DNA of 64,000 nt from Ruminococcus flavefaciens MA2007 (GCF_000621845.1 NZ_JHXF01000013.1:49830-113829); one strand, 5' to 3'. Counted from the stretch's first letter, positions 33,263-42,279 are shown. A program made the numbers and translations. Notes: generated from the letters alone by a model not told the origin.

Positions 33263-33904
33263 ATGAAAGGTTACAGGATAAGTATTCTCCGTCACGGCAT
33301 GACGGAGGCAAACGAAAAGGGCGTTTACATCGGCAGGACTGATGTGCCCCTGTCAAATAAGGGCGCGGCAGACCTTGCTGCAAAAATGGACGAATTTGAC
33401 TACCCCACCGTTCACAGGGTATACACCTCGCCCCTCAAACGATGTACCGAGACCGCCGATATACTCTTTCCCTACACAGAGGTAGTCCCCGTAGACGACC
33501 TGAGAGAGCTGAATTTCGGCGATTTCGAGAACAAGAGCATTGACGAGCTTGCAAAGCGCGAGGACTACAACAAGTGGCTCCGCGGCGGCAAGGACAACCG
33601 TCCCCCGAACGGCGAAAGTCTTGAGGAAATGACCGCCCGCTGCTATAAAGCGCTCCACGCCATAATCATGGACATGATGGAGTCGGGGCTCACCCACTGC
33701 GCCGTTATCACTCACGGTGGTATCATCTCAAATATGCTCAGCTGCTTCGGACTGCCCAAATATGATCCGAAAACGCTCAGCTGCGACTTCGGCATGGGCT
33801 TCGAGCTCATGGTAACAGCTCAGATGTGGCTGAATTCACAGGCATTCGAGATACTTGGCTACTGCCCCTACGAGAAGCTTGACGAAGCCGACGACGAGTA
33901 TTGA
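33263..33904 (+). CDS. Histidine phosphatase family protein
   Basis: The 213-residue protein of the phosphoglycerate-mutase-like family has the catalytic His in ILRHGMTEAN, the second Arg in YTSPLKRCTETADIL, Glu in LRELNFGDFEN, and a second catalytic His in AVITHGG. Small-molecule phosphatases of this group include alpha-ribazole phosphatase (CobC) and sugar phosphatases; the substrate is undetermined. The start at 33263 follows AAAGGAG; a longer frame starts at 33206. Confidence 0.88.
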   Translation: MKGYRISILRHGMTEANEKGVYIGRTDVPLSNKGAADLAAKMDEFDYPTVHRVYTSPLKRCTETADILFPYTEVVPVDDLRELNFGDFENKSIDELAKREDYNKWLRGGKDNRPPNGESLEEMTARCYKALHAIIMDMMESGLTHCAVITHGGIISNMLSCFGLPKYDPKTLSCDFGMGFELMVTAQMWLNSQAFEILGYCPYEKLDEADDEY

Positions 33905-34024
33905 TAAATCTGTGGGTGGCTGCTTTTGGCAGTCCGCAAGCCGAAAAACAAATATAAACGCCCCTGAATAATATGCCATGCTTTGGCAATAATATCTGCA
34001 AAACCATTTTTCGGAGGCGCAGAT

Positions 34025-34894
34025 ATGAAAATTCGGGAGCTTATCCGCTTTTCACGGGGCTTGCTCAAAGGCAGACGGGCACGGACTATGATGATATGCA
34101 TTCTCCCTCTCGGCGCGGAGCTCTTCTTCCGCTTCGCAGAGGCGGCGGTGTACAGTATGCTGCTGTATTTCGGCAATATCGAGCCTATACGGCTCTTCGG
34201 CGGCAGCAGTCCCGTACAGCTGGGAGTAACAGCGGCGAGCACGCTTCTGCGGCTGCTGACTACAGCTCCCCTTATGTATGCGGCGGCGTACCGCCTTTAC
34301 GGAATGACCTCGGAGCTGCCGCAAAAGCGCTGTGAAGCCTTTTCGCGGATACTGCTGAGAAAATGCACCTTCAAGCGCAGCATTTCCGCGGCGCTGTGGA
34401 CAAAAGCCGTGGGACTTCTTGCACTTGCTCCTGCGGTGTTCTTCGGAACTGCCGCATACGGACTAACAGGCGAAAAGCTGAGCCCTCGGGAGGCTTTTCT
34501 TGCGGCAAACGCCCTGTTTCTCACAGGAGTATCGGTCATTTTATGGCTTTCGCTGAAGCTCAGCTTTGCCGCTGTGCCTTACATTTTAGTGCGATTCCCG
34601 AAGATGACAGCTTTTAGGGCTATGATATTCTCGGTAGGCTTCATGCGCGGCAGAAAAAGCGTATTACTGCGGCTTCTGGCGGTGTATCTGCCCCAAATGC
34701 TGACAATTGCAGGACTTCCCTACGCACTTACAAAGCTGATGACCGCTTTTTCACTCAGTATCGACATTTTTATCAAGGAGGACGAATACCTTGAAGCAGA
34801 TAGAGCTTACGGTAGACGCCGAAAGTCCCATAACTCTGGAAAAATTCCTTTTGGCAAAAAAAGGCGTATCAAGGCGGCTGCTGACGAAGCTTAA
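34025..34894 (+). CDS. Multi-pass membrane protein
   Basis: The 289-residue protein has about six hydrophobic segments and an Arg-rich start (MKIRELIRFSRGLLKGRRAR) and end. The pattern is like DUF975-type membrane proteins but I am not certain. Start at 34025 with CGGAGGC ahead. Its last 104 bases overlap the start of the RluA-family gene in another frame, so the two are probably coupled. Confidence 0.65.
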   Translation: MKIRELIRFSRGLLKGRRARTMMICILPLGAELFFRFAEAAVYSMLLYFGNIEPIRLFGGSSPVQLGVTAASTLLRLLTTAPLMYAAAYRLYGMTSELPQKRCEAFSRILLRKCTFKRSISAALWTKAVGLLALAPAVFFGTAAYGLTGEKLSPREAFLAANALFLTGVSVILWLSLKLSFAAVPYILVRFPKMTAFRAMIFSVGFMRGRKSVLLRLLAVYLPQMLTIAGLPYALTKLMTAFSLSIDIFIKEDEYLEADRAYGRRRKSHNSGKIPFGKKRRIKAAADEA

Positions 34895-35642
34895 ACGGCA
34901 GGAAGGCGGCATTACCCGAAACGGTCAGCTTGTCCGCAGCATAGATATGGTTCAAAAAGGCGAGGTAATAGTCCTGAATCTGGAGGACGACAGCTTCTTA
35001 GAGCCGAATCCAAGCCTTAATGTGCCGATAGCCTATGAAAACGACAGCCTTGTGGTGTTCAACAAGCCCAGCGGTATGCCCGTTCACCCGTCCATTCGTC
35101 ATCAGGGCGACACTCTCGGGAATTACTTCGCTTCTCTCTATCCCGAGCTCACATTCCGCTCGGTGAACAGGCTTGACCGCGACACCTCGGGACTCTGCAT
35201 TATCGCCAAAGACGCCCACGCAGCAAAGCTTTTGCAGGGCTGCTGCGAGAAGGTCTACTACGCCGCCGTACACGGAGCTATCCCCGAAAGCGGCACTATA
35301 GACGCTCCCATAGCCAGAGAGCGCGAGTCCATAATACTGCGCTGCGTCCGCGAGGACGGACAGCGAGCCGTTACCCATTACAAGAGGCTGATGATGAACG
35401 AGAGGTACTCCCTTGCGGAGATACACCTCGAAACAGGACGTACTCACCAGATAAGGGTACATTTCGCTCATATCGGAGCTCCCCTCGCTGGCGATGACCT
35501 CTACGGCGGACTCCGCGGCGATATACCGAGACAGGCGCTCCACTGCGGTCAGCTAAGCTTCCGCGAGCCGCTGACAGGTGAACCTGTTACCGTTACCTCA
35601 GAACTGCCCGAGGATATAAAAAGACTGTTTGACCATACATAA
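34791..35642 (+). CDS. RluA-family pseudouridine synthase
   Basis: The 283-residue protein has an S4-like N-terminal segment (LEKFLLAKKGVSRRLLTKLK), then the synthase domain with the catalytic Asp in VNRLDRDTSGLCIIAKD, and HQIRVHFAHIGAPLAGDDLYGG near the end. It converts uridines in rRNA or tRNA. The start is TTG at 34791, supported by a full AAGGAGG seven bases before it, inside the preceding membrane protein gene. Its stop codon overlaps the first base of the MITE-like element. Confidence 0.92.
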   Translation: MKQIELTVDAESPITLEKFLLAKKGVSRRLLTKLKRQEGGITRNGQLVRSIDMVQKGEVIVLNLEDDSFLEPNPSLNVPIAYENDSLVVFNKPSGMPVHPSIRHQGDTLGNYFASLYPELTFRSVNRLDRDTSGLCIIAKDAHAAKLLQGCCEKVYYAAVHGAIPESGTIDAPIARERESIILRCVREDGQRAVTHYKRLMMNERYSLAEIHLETGRTHQIRVHFAHIGAPLAGDDLYGGLRGDIPRQALHCGQLSFREPLTGEPVTVTSELPEDIKRLFDHT

Positions 35643-35945
35643 AACTATCCCCGAAGCGGTAAACATAGTACTTACACAGAAATTTTATGCTTATTATTGA
35701 GAGAACTCTTTTGATAAAAGGCTTTTCTCGTATCTTTTCAAGACCGTTATTTCATTTTTTCTATAATAGAGCCCATATAAAAACTTGCCCCCCTATATTA
35801 CTATAGGGGGCTCTATTATAGAAAAAATCAGCTAAAAGTCTTTGGAAAGGGGTTCGGGGGAGAACCTTTCCTCAGAAAGGTTTCCCCCGATAAATAACTA
35901 TAAACTTCTATATGGGTATCACGGTTAGCGCTTCGGGGATAGTTT
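35642..35945. mobile_element. MITE-like element with 17-bp terminal inverted repeats
   Basis: The ends AAACTATCCCCGAAGCG (35642-35658) and CGCTTCGGGGATAGTTT (35929-35945) are perfect inverted repeats around 270 bases with no ORF. Inside is a second palindrome (TTTTTTCTATAATAGAGCCC with its inverse, 35755-35828) around a CCCCCTATA/TATAGGGGG stem, and a GGTTCGGGGGAGAACC-type hairpin (35849-35889). It fits between the rluA-like stop and the luxS stop. It is likely a non-autonomous element; target duplications are not clear. Confidence 0.7.
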
Positions 35946-35948
35946 ATA

Positions 35949-36473
35949 TCATGAATCGTAGAAATTGCGGCCGTCGTCGGTAACAAGTCTTTCGGACTTG
36001 GGATACTCGAATATCTTAGGATCGTTTGCATTCTCGGTCAGGTAATCAGCGAATTTACGTGCATACCATTTAGCAAAAACAAGGTTATGCATAAGGTAAT
36101 TGCCGCAGTTTACTGCTGATGAACCCGGAACGTCCTCTGCGTCCTCGACTGATCTGAACGCCTTGATGAGCAGTCCGCATACCTCACTTGGCTTGTGATT
36201 GCCTTTAAGAATAAGATAAAAGCCTGTCAGACAGCCCATAGGTCCCCAATATATTACCTGATCCTTCCATTCGTCGTCGTTTCTCAGGTAAGTAGCGATG
36301 AGGTGCTCCAGAGTGTGCATTGCTGCCACATCAACGGGAGGCTCGATATTTGGTCTTGTGACTCTCACATCATAAGTAGTTATCATATTATCTCCAAGAG
36401 TATCCACTCTGCTGACATAGATACCCGGGATTATCTTAGTGTGGTCAACGGAAAAGCTGGGTATAAGGTCCAT
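35949..36473 (-). CDS. luxS: S-ribosylhomocysteine lyase LuxS
   Basis: The 174-residue protein has metal ligands His53 and His57 (HTLEH) and Cys123 (VNCGNY), and the catalytic Cys81 in WGPMGCLTGFY. It splits S-ribosylhomocysteine into homocysteine and DPD, the AI-2 precursor, and recycles the by-product of SAM-dependent methylation, which this genome segment uses heavily. Start at 36473 because AAGGAGATATAAAT precedes it; the ATG at 36491 lies before that site. Single gene with its own consensus promoter. Confidence 0.95.
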   Translation of the reverse strand: MDLIPSFSVDHTKIIPGIYVSRVDTLGDNMITTYDVRVTRPNIEPPVDVAAMHTLEHLIATYLRNDDEWKDQVIYWGPMGCLTGFYLILKGNHKPSEVCGLLIKAFRSVEDAEDVPGSSAVNCGNYLMHNLVFAKWYARKFADYLTENANDPKIFEYPKSERLVTDDGRNFYDS

Positions 36474-36520
36474 ATTTATATCTCCTTTCAAATGAAAAAC
36501 ATTGTTTTTTCAACATTTAC

Positions 36521-36549
36521 ATTATATCATACCCCTTTTTCCCTGTCAA
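36521..36549 (-). promoter_or_regulatory. Promoter of luxS
   Basis: TTGACA, a 17-base spacer and TATAAT on the minus strand. Confidence 0.85.
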
Positions 36550-36608
36550 TAGAAATGCAGAAACTTTTCCGATATGTTTTGTAGGATTAGTATTTTTCAG
36601 CATATTTC

Positions 36609-36637
36609 TTGATATTTCAAATAAAATGTGTTATAAT
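36609..36637 (+). promoter_or_regulatory. Promoter of the M23 peptidase gene
   Basis: TTGATA, a 17-base spacer and TATAAT, 40 bases before the ATG. Confidence 0.75.
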
Positions 36638-36677
36638 ATAATTTGCTTACGTAAAAAGGAAGAAAGGAGACGGTGCA

Positions 36678-38456
36678 ATGGACAGAAAAAGCCGCGAGGA
36701 ATTCTACAGGCGCTACGGCGATCCGCAGAAGTCATATTCCCGCAGTAATTCGGGCTTTTTTGAAAAATTCGGACGCTTTGCCGCAAAAACTATCACAGCT
36801 GTTTTCACAGGACTGCTGAAAAGCGTTAAGTTCATTCTTTCTGAGCTTCTCAGCCTTGGCGTTTCTATACTGAAATTCTTCCTTTGGGTTATAAAGGAGC
36901 TTACAGCGCCCTTCCGCGAGCGCTTCAATATAAACAAGGATATGACCAGAAAGGTCAACAAAGCCAAAAAAGAGGGCGAAGAGGAGTACAAAAAGGCTCT
37001 CTTTGAGTTCTGGTGCTCATATCTTTTCGGCGAGGACGGAGTTTTCTACACCGCCTTCAACTATATCCTGCCTACTCTTTCCATAGTGTTCCTTGTGGGC
37101 ATTATCCGCTACGGCTCGGGACTTGAATACGGTCTCAGCGTTGAGTACAACGGCAGAGAGATAGGCATGATAACCGCGGAGGCTGACTTTGAGGAAGCCG
37201 AGCGCGAAGTCCAGCAGAGAATCGCCTACCACGACAGCGACGAGCCCATAGACCTTTCGGCTAAGTATTCGCTGAAGATCATAAACGAAAACGATACCAT
37301 AGTTTCCTCGGCTCAGCTTGCCAACGAAATGCTTGAAGCCTCAGACCACGCCCTTACAGAAGCCTACGGCATCTATATCGACGGAAAGTTCATAGGCGCT
37401 GTCAAGGACAAGGAGCCCATACAGGACGCCCTTAACGAGAGGATACTCAACTTCCGTGTTGACGGCATAGTCAAGGATATCGAGTACAAGAACAGTATCG
37501 AGTACTCCCACGGTATCTACCTTGTGGACAGCGTCATGGAAAAACAGGAGGCTATCGACCTGCTGACCTCCTCAAAGGAGAAAAAAGCCGTTTATATCGC
37601 AAAGCGCGGTGATACAGCAGCTACCATAGCTCAGAAATACAACATGGACTACGACAAGCTCATAGAGCTCAATCCCGATATCAAGAACAACTGCCGCAAG
37701 GGCACTTTCGTAAACGTTGTCGAGACCGAGAGCTACCTGCCTATACAGTACGTCCGTGAAATTGATCCTATATCATTCCTCGATTATGAGACTATCGAGG
37801 TGGAGACCAGCTCCCTTAACGCAGGCATCAGAGATGTCCTCGTAAAGGGCAGACGCGGCGAGAAAACCAGCCACATCGAGGTAACTTACATCGACGGCAA
37901 GGAGTACTCGCGCAAGACCATAAGCACAAAGATAACCCGTGAACCTGTTGTAGAAAAGATAGGAATCGGCATTTACGCCGCAAGACCTGACAGCTCAAGC
38001 ACTGTTCTTACGGGCTCGGGAGAATTCGGCTGGCCTGTAGACGGCGGCTGGGTAAGCGATATATTCGGCGGCACAAGAAACCACAAGGGTATGGATATCG
38101 CCGCAAGCACAGGTACAGAGATATATGCGGCAGCCGACGGCGAGGTAGTTTCCGCAGGCTGGAATACAGGCGGCTACGGCTATTTCGTACAGATAGGTCA
38201 TACCGACGGCTATCAGACGGTATACGGTCATATGAGCGCTGTTCTGGTAACTGAGGGACAGTTCGTGGCACGCGGTCAGCTTATCGGAGAGGTCGGAAAC
38301 ACAGGTAACTCCGACGGCTCGCACTGTCACTTTGAGGTGCGCCACGAGGGTATATGCCTTGATCCTGCGCTGTATCTGAACACTGTTGACAGCTTCAACG
38401 ACGACAGAGACAAAAAGGACAGCAAGGATAAGGACAAAAAGAGTAAGAAGAACTGA
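36678..38456 (+). CDS. M23 metalloendopeptidase with LysM and G5 domains
   Basis: In the 592-residue protein the N-terminal cytoplasmic part (1-115) is basic, with an amphipathic hydrophobic stretch near 30-75. A transmembrane helix lies near 125-145. Outside are a domain of about 150 residues, a LysM repeat (AKRGDTAATIAQKYNMDYDK, about 308-350), a G5 domain (about 375-430) and a C-terminal M23 domain with zinc ligands in NHKGMDIA and SHCHFEVRH. It cuts peptidoglycan cross-links during growth or separation. It ends in a charged Lys/Asp tail. Single gene with promoter and terminator. Confidence 0.93.
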   Translation: MDRKSREEFYRRYGDPQKSYSRSNSGFFEKFGRFAAKTITAVFTGLLKSVKFILSELLSLGVSILKFFLWVIKELTAPFRERFNINKDMTRKVNKAKKEGEEEYKKALFEFWCSYLFGEDGVFYTAFNYILPTLSIVFLVGIIRYGSGLEYGLSVEYNGREIGMITAEADFEEAEREVQQRIAYHDSDEPIDLSAKYSLKIINENDTIVSSAQLANEMLEASDHALTEAYGIYIDGKFIGAVKDKEPIQDALNERILNFRVDGIVKDIEYKNSIEYSHGIYLVDSVMEKQEAIDLLTSSKEKKAVYIAKRGDTAATIAQKYNMDYDKLIELNPDIKNNCRKGTFVNVVETESYLPIQYVREIDPISFLDYETIEVETSSLNAGIRDVLVKGRRGEKTSHIEVTYIDGKEYSRKTISTKITREPVVEKIGIGIYAARPDSSSTVLTGSGEFGWPVDGGWVSDIFGGTRNHKGMDIAASTGTEIYAAADGEVVSAGWNTGGYGYFVQIGHTDGYQTVYGHMSAVLVTEGQFVARGQLIGEVGNTGNSDGSHCHFEVRHEGICLDPALYLNTVDSFNDDRDKKDSKDKDKKSKKN

Positions 38457-38458
38457 CA

Positions 38459-38492
38459 AAACAGCCTTAGAGATGAACTCTAAGGCTGTTTT
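38459..38492 (+). terminator. Terminator of the M23 peptidase gene
   Basis: ACAGCCTTAGAG/CTCTAAGGCTGT hairpin with TTTTT. Confidence 0.88.
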
Positions 38493-38493
38493 T

Positions 38494-38530
38494 AGTGAGT
38501 AGTGAGTAGTGAATAGTAAGTAGTGAGGAG
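38494..38530 (+). repeat. AGTAGTG simple repeat
   Basis: Tandem AGTAGTGAGTAGTGA-type units, related to the inverted set at 61448-61530. Confidence 0.6.
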
Positions 38531-38539
38531 AACTATGAT

Positions 38540-38567
38540 GTAGGGGACGCCGCCCTCGGCGTCCCGT
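38540..38567. repeat. Dispersed palindromic repeat, short form
   Basis: TGTAGGGGACGCCGCCCTCG followed by GCGTCCCG; the GGGACGCC/GGCGTCCC arms pair. Same family as 30178-30310. Confidence 0.6.
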
Positions 38568-38587
38568 TGGGTACTTATTACGTAAAA

Positions 38588-38613
38588 GCGGGCGTGACAC
38601 AAGTCACGCCCGT
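38588..38613 (-). terminator. Terminator of the M15 peptidase gene
   Basis: GGGCGTGAC/GTCACGCCC stem followed by CTTTT on the minus strand. Confidence 0.8.
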
Positions 38614-38617
38614 CATG

Positions 38618-39730
38618 TTATTCTTCTGTTTCACCAGAGGTCTCTTCGCTGTCGGTGTCGTTCTCGGTACTTGTCACGGATACGTCCTCAAAGGACTTGG
38701 TAGAAACTTCCTCAACAAGCGGTTTCTTGTTCTTGTACACCGTAACGATAAAGCCGTCAACGTTATTTCCCGATATCTCGTATCTTAAACCGTTCGGCAC
38801 AGGAACTGTGGTCTTTTCTGCGCCGTCGTCTGACTTAACGAAGTATACCTCGTATTCCACGTCCTTGTCGTCCTTGAATTCAAGGTGCTCGCCGTCATAC
38901 GGGTGATTGCGGACAAGGTCGATGTACTCCTCAAGGCAGAGGTCGTTTGAGTCCATATAATAGGCATGGGGAACGCCTACATAGCGGAAATGCCACGGCT
39001 CGTCCTCTATCTTGGTTATCTTTTCCTTAGCCTTTCTGTAGCGGACGATAAAGCCGTATTTATAGCAGTTTGCGTTGAGCCACGCATAATCGCCTGTACC
39101 GTCGTAATCGTAGTTGTCAGCCTCTGTGAAATCGAAAGCAAGTCCCGATTCATGCTCGCTGAAGCCCGGCTTTGCCACCTTTGTGGACTTTCCGTCCTCG
39201 GACTGGGCAACATCGTCGTCATAGAGCTGCTGCTGGAACTCCTTGGTACGGTATGAGCCGTAGATTATGAGCTTGTCATTGTTGTACTGGTCCGAGAAAT
39301 CCTGTATCATACGTGCCATTGGCTCATAGACCTGACTGAGTATGGTATAGGTAGAGTCTACTGCCGAGAAGCAGGTGCACTCATTTTTCTCGTTCATCTC
39401 TATAATGCTGACGAGATCCTCGTCGCCGCTGTAATACTCGTGGTCTTCATTTACAAGGATAAGGTCTCCGCGGAACTTGTCCTTGGTATCAACTGACTTT
39501 GATTCAAATATTATCTGGTTCGGATCGGGAGCAGTAGTGCTCTCGCTATCCGTTACCTCTATATCCTTATCGTCAAAATAAGGGGAGGTCTGTACCTCCT
39601 TGGCTTCTTTCATTGCATTTCTGACAAAAAATCCGCCTGCTCCGACAAGAACAAGGCTGATGACTATTTCTGTCATGGTCTTTGCACGTCTTATGCTTTT
39701 TTCCTTGCTTATCTTTTTATTTTTAGACAT
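38618..39730 (-). CDS. M15/VanY-type D,D-carboxypeptidase
   Basis: In the 370-residue protein a basic start and one transmembrane helix (about residues 22-42) anchor an outside domain. Zinc ligands are in SEHESGLAFDFTEAD and EPWHFRYVG, as in VanY and DacB-like M15B enzymes, which remove the last D-Ala from peptidoglycan stem peptides. A C-terminal extension of about 110 residues, rich in Glu/Thr/Ser, is not part of the catalytic domain. Start at 39730 follows GGAG. With the M23 gene opposite, it forms a small cell-wall cluster. Confidence 0.9.
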   Translation of the reverse strand: MSKNKKISKEKSIRRAKTMTEIVISLVLVGAGGFFVRNAMKEAKEVQTSPYFDDKDIEVTDSESTTAPDPNQIIFESKSVDTKDKFRGDLILVNEDHEYYSGDEDLVSIIEMNEKNECTCFSAVDSTYTILSQVYEPMARMIQDFSDQYNNDKLIIYGSYRTKEFQQQLYDDDVAQSEDGKSTKVAKPGFSEHESGLAFDFTEADNYDYDGTGDYAWLNANCYKYGFIVRYRKAKEKITKIEDEPWHFRYVGVPHAYYMDSNDLCLEEYIDLVRNHPYDGEHLEFKDDKDVEYEVYFVKSDDGAEKTTVPVPNGLRYEISGNNVDGFIVTVYKNKKPLVEEVSTKSFEDVSVTSTENDTDSEETSGETEE

Positions 39731-40067
39731 ACGTCTTCTCCATTCCGCTGCCATTTGCAGCTCTTTTTCGGCAGTCCTGATACTGCCGTGCCTTTTGTTC
39801 TTTCTATCTCTCTTTTTACGAATATCGGGACGTTTAATTGTATTATATCATATTTCGCGGCAAAAATATAGTCTTTCGGGGTTATATTTGTAAAATTGCG
39901 GTATATGCCCAAATATATGAATGCAAAAACTGTACTCTTTCAACAACCTGCGTTCTCACAAAAAGCCTGTCAAAAGTCAAAATATCTCATAAAATCCTCA
40001 TATAGAGTTATTGTATACAAAAAAAGCCTGCGTTCATCACCGTATTGCACAATCTTTTATAAAGCCC

Positions 40068-40096
40068 TTGAAAATGAATTAAATTAATGCTATAAT
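40068..40096 (+). promoter_or_regulatory. Promoter of the zinc-ribbon repeat protein
   Basis: TTGAAA, a 17-base spacer and TATAAT. The 110-base leader can form a long stem (CAGAGCC near 40111 with GGCTCTG near 40164). The rest of the gap from 39731 shows no gene. Confidence 0.7.
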
Positions 40097-40207
40097 ATAT
40101 TTGTGAAAGTATAGGCAGAGCCGTATATGAGCGGCTTTACAAACCACCGCTCCAAGCTATGATGGCTCTGTGTTTTTTCTGTATTTTCGCTGTAAGGAGT
40201 GATGTTT

Positions 40208-41764
40208 ATGAAATGTCCACAGTGCGGAACAGCAAACGAAGCGGGTTTCAGGTTCTGCGTGAAATGCGGCGTCAATCTTGAAAATCCGCAGGATATTAAT
40301 ATTGAACAGGTCGATATGGGCGGCTATCATTCTGAAGAGGATTCTGCAAACGGCGGTTTTACCCTCGGCAGCGGGACCTTCACTATCAGCGACAAACCTT
40401 CGAGAGATTCGTCCTCCGACTTATATACCGCAGCCGAACTGAACGATTCCGACGAGGAATTTGATTTCAGCAGTATTGACGAGCCATTTATACCACACCT
40501 TGACACAGGAAGAGTCACACTCCCCGAACAAACAAAGGCAGTAAGACAGGCACAGATGCAGAATGCAGGCTTCCGTCCACAGGGCGGAATGGCTGGCATA
40601 CCGCCTCAGGGCATGATGCAGGGGCTTCCATCACAGGGAGCTATAGCAGGCATACCTGCTCCTCAGGGCGCTATGCAGGGGCTTCCTCCGCAGGGAGGAG
40701 CTATGGCTGGCATACCTGCTCCACAAGGCGCTATGCAGGGACTTCCTCCGCAGGGAGGAGCTATGGCTGGCATACCTGCTCCGCAGGGCGCTATGCAGGG
40801 ACTTCCACCACAGGGAGGAACTATGGCAGGAATACCTGCTCCGCAGGGCGCTATGCAGGGTATCCCACCGCAGAACGGCGGCGCTCAGATGAACGGTATG
40901 CCCGTATTCAGTCAGCCCATGATGTACGCTCAGCCTCAGCTCATCGGATACGACCAGAGCGGCAATCCCGTTTACGGTCAGCCCGTCATGTACGCTCAGC
41001 CTCAGATAATCGGCTATGACCAGAATGGTATGCCCCTTTACGGTCAGCCTATGATGTACGGTCAGCCTCAGATAATCGGCTATGACCAGAACGGTATGCC
41101 CGTTTATGGTCAGCCTATGGTATTCGCTCAGCCTCAGATGGAACAGCCTGAGCCCGAGCCCGTTGCGCCTCCTGTCGAGGACAAGGAAAAGGTCGAAGTT
41201 CCCGACGATTTCTGGGAGTTTTTCGACGGCGGCAAGGCTACAGAACACGCCGAAATGGACTCCGCGGACGATTTCTTCGGAAAGCGCGGCGACGAGATAG
41301 AGGGCATGAAGCGCTTCGAGAAGAAGAATCAGGCGTATATGAGCGATACTCCCCTTGTTGACGCAAGAGACCTCAAGAAGAACGAGTCTGACAAGTACAG
41401 CAAGTATTTCATGCGCTCCGCAGGCACTGCAAACGCCGACGAACTGAAAGCAAAGCAGGATTCCCTCCACCTTAACTATATGGGTGGGACCAAAAACGTT
41501 GACGCAAATCAGCTCCGCGCTAAAGAGGACAACAAGTCATGGAACCTCATGGGCGGAACCAAGCAGGCTAACGCCGCAGACCTTGAAATGAACACGGTAA
41601 CGCGCAAAGAGTCTCTCATGGCTCAGCCTGACCACGCTGTAGAGGCTATGCCTAAAAAAGCCAAGACCTATAACGACGAAATAGACGCTATAGAACTTCC
41701 CGAAAAAATGAAGGCTAAAAAGACTAACTTAGCGGAAATTCCCGGCTTGCCGGAAATTAAATAA
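40208..41764 (+). CDS. Zinc-ribbon protein with Pro/Gln/Met repeats
   Basis: The 518-residue protein starts with a zinc ribbon (MKCPQCGTANEAGFRFCVKCG), then an acidic linker, about five repeats of the type GAMQGLPPQGGAMAGIPAPQ (residues about 125-220) and three or four repeats of GYDQNGMPVYGQPMMYAQPQ (about 230-315). A charged C-terminal half follows with three related blocks around MGGTKNVDANQLRAKEDNK. No enzyme domain is seen. It may be a disordered scaffold or an envelope-associated protein. The ATG at 40208 follows AAGGAG; GTG at 40199 is too close to that site. Confidence 0.75.
   Translation: MKCPQCGTANEAGFRFCVKCGVNLENPQDINIEQVDMGGYHSEEDSANGGFTLGSGTFTISDKPSRDSSSDLYTAAELNDSDEEFDFSSIDEPFIPHLDTGRVTLPEQTKAVRQAQMQNAGFRPQGGMAGIPPQGMMQGLPSQGAIAGIPAPQGAMQGLPPQGGAMAGIPAPQGAMQGLPPQGGAMAGIPAPQGAMQGLPPQGGTMAGIPAPQGAMQGIPPQNGGAQMNGMPVFSQPMMYAQPQLIGYDQSGNPVYGQPVMYAQPQIIGYDQNGMPLYGQPMMYGQPQIIGYDQNGMPVYGQPMVFAQPQMEQPEPEPVAPPVEDKEKVEVPDDFWEFFDGGKATEHAEMDSADDFFGKRGDEIEGMKRFEKKNQAYMSDTPLVDARDLKKNESDKYSKYFMRSAGTANADELKAKQDSLHLNYMGGTKNVDANQLRAKEDNKSWNLMGGTKQANAADLEMNTVTRKESLMAQPDHAVEAMPKKAKTYNDEIDAIELPEKMKAKKTNLAEIPGLPEIK
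40600..41140 (+). repeat. Tandem coding repeats in the zinc-ribbon protein
   Basis: Units of about 60 bases (40612-40870) and about 60 bases (40920-41130), highly similar at DNA level, encode the two repeat types named in the gene entry. Confidence 0.8.
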
Positions 41765-41802
41765 ATTTTATTTTATATTCTATCAAGGAGATGTTGTAAA
41801 AA

Positions 41803-42201
41803 ATGAAGAAGTTTTTACAGGAATTCAAGGAATTCGCACTCAAAGGAAACGTAATGGATATGGCTGTCGGTGTTATCATCGGTGCCGCATTCGGAAACAT
41901 TGTAACAGCCCTTACTGAGGACTTCATCAATCCTCTCATCGCTTGTATCGGCGGCGCAGAGGTAGCAGGAAGAATTAAGCTTGGCGATACAGGTCAGTAC
42001 CTCAACTGGGGACACTTCATCACAGCTATCATCAACTTCCTCATCATGGCATTCTGCATTTTCCTCATGGTCAAGGCAGTAAACAAGGTAATGTCCATCG
42101 GCAAGAAGAAGGAAGCAGAAAAGCCTGCTGAGCCTCCGAAGGAAGAGGTTCTTCTCACCGAGATAAGAGACCTTCTCAAGGCACAGAACGAGAAGAAGTG
42201 A
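41803..42201 (+). CDS. mscL: Large-conductance mechanosensitive channel MscL
   Basis: In this 132-residue protein, MKKFLQEFKEFALKGNVMDM and AVGVIIGAAFGNIV are the classic N-terminal amphipathic helix and pore-lining TM1. TM2 is FITAIINFLIMAFCIFLMV, followed by the charged C-terminal helix with LLTEIRDLL. It opens under membrane tension to release solutes. AAGGAG precedes the ATG. Single gene, 38 bases after the zinc-ribbon protein, with its own terminator. Confidence 0.97.
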   Translation: MKKFLQEFKEFALKGNVMDMAVGVIIGAAFGNIVTALTEDFINPLIACIGGAEVAGRIKLGDTGQYLNWGHFITAIINFLIMAFCIFLMVKAVNKVMSIGKKKEAEKPAEPPKEEVLLTEIRDLLKAQNEKK

Positions 42202-42210
42202 TCAGTAAAG

Positions 42211-42235
42211 GGGCGGATAATATCCGCCCTTTTTC
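42211..42235 (+). terminator. Terminator of mscL
   Basis: GGGCGGATA/TATCCGCCC stem followed by TTTTT. Confidence 0.88.
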
Positions 42236-42256
42236 ATTTCGGAATGCTAATTTTTT

Positions 42257-42279
42257 GTCGGGGACGCCAGCCCCTACAA
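42257..42279. repeat. Dispersed palindromic repeat, end fragment
   Basis: CGGGGACGCCAGCCCCTACA, the reverse-oriented end of the TGTAGGGG family. Confidence 0.5.

Noticed and set aside
39755..40199. Coding potential in the gap before the zinc-ribbon protein
   Set aside because: Only short frames without ribosome sites; the stretch is AT-rich and holds a promoter and a leader stem.
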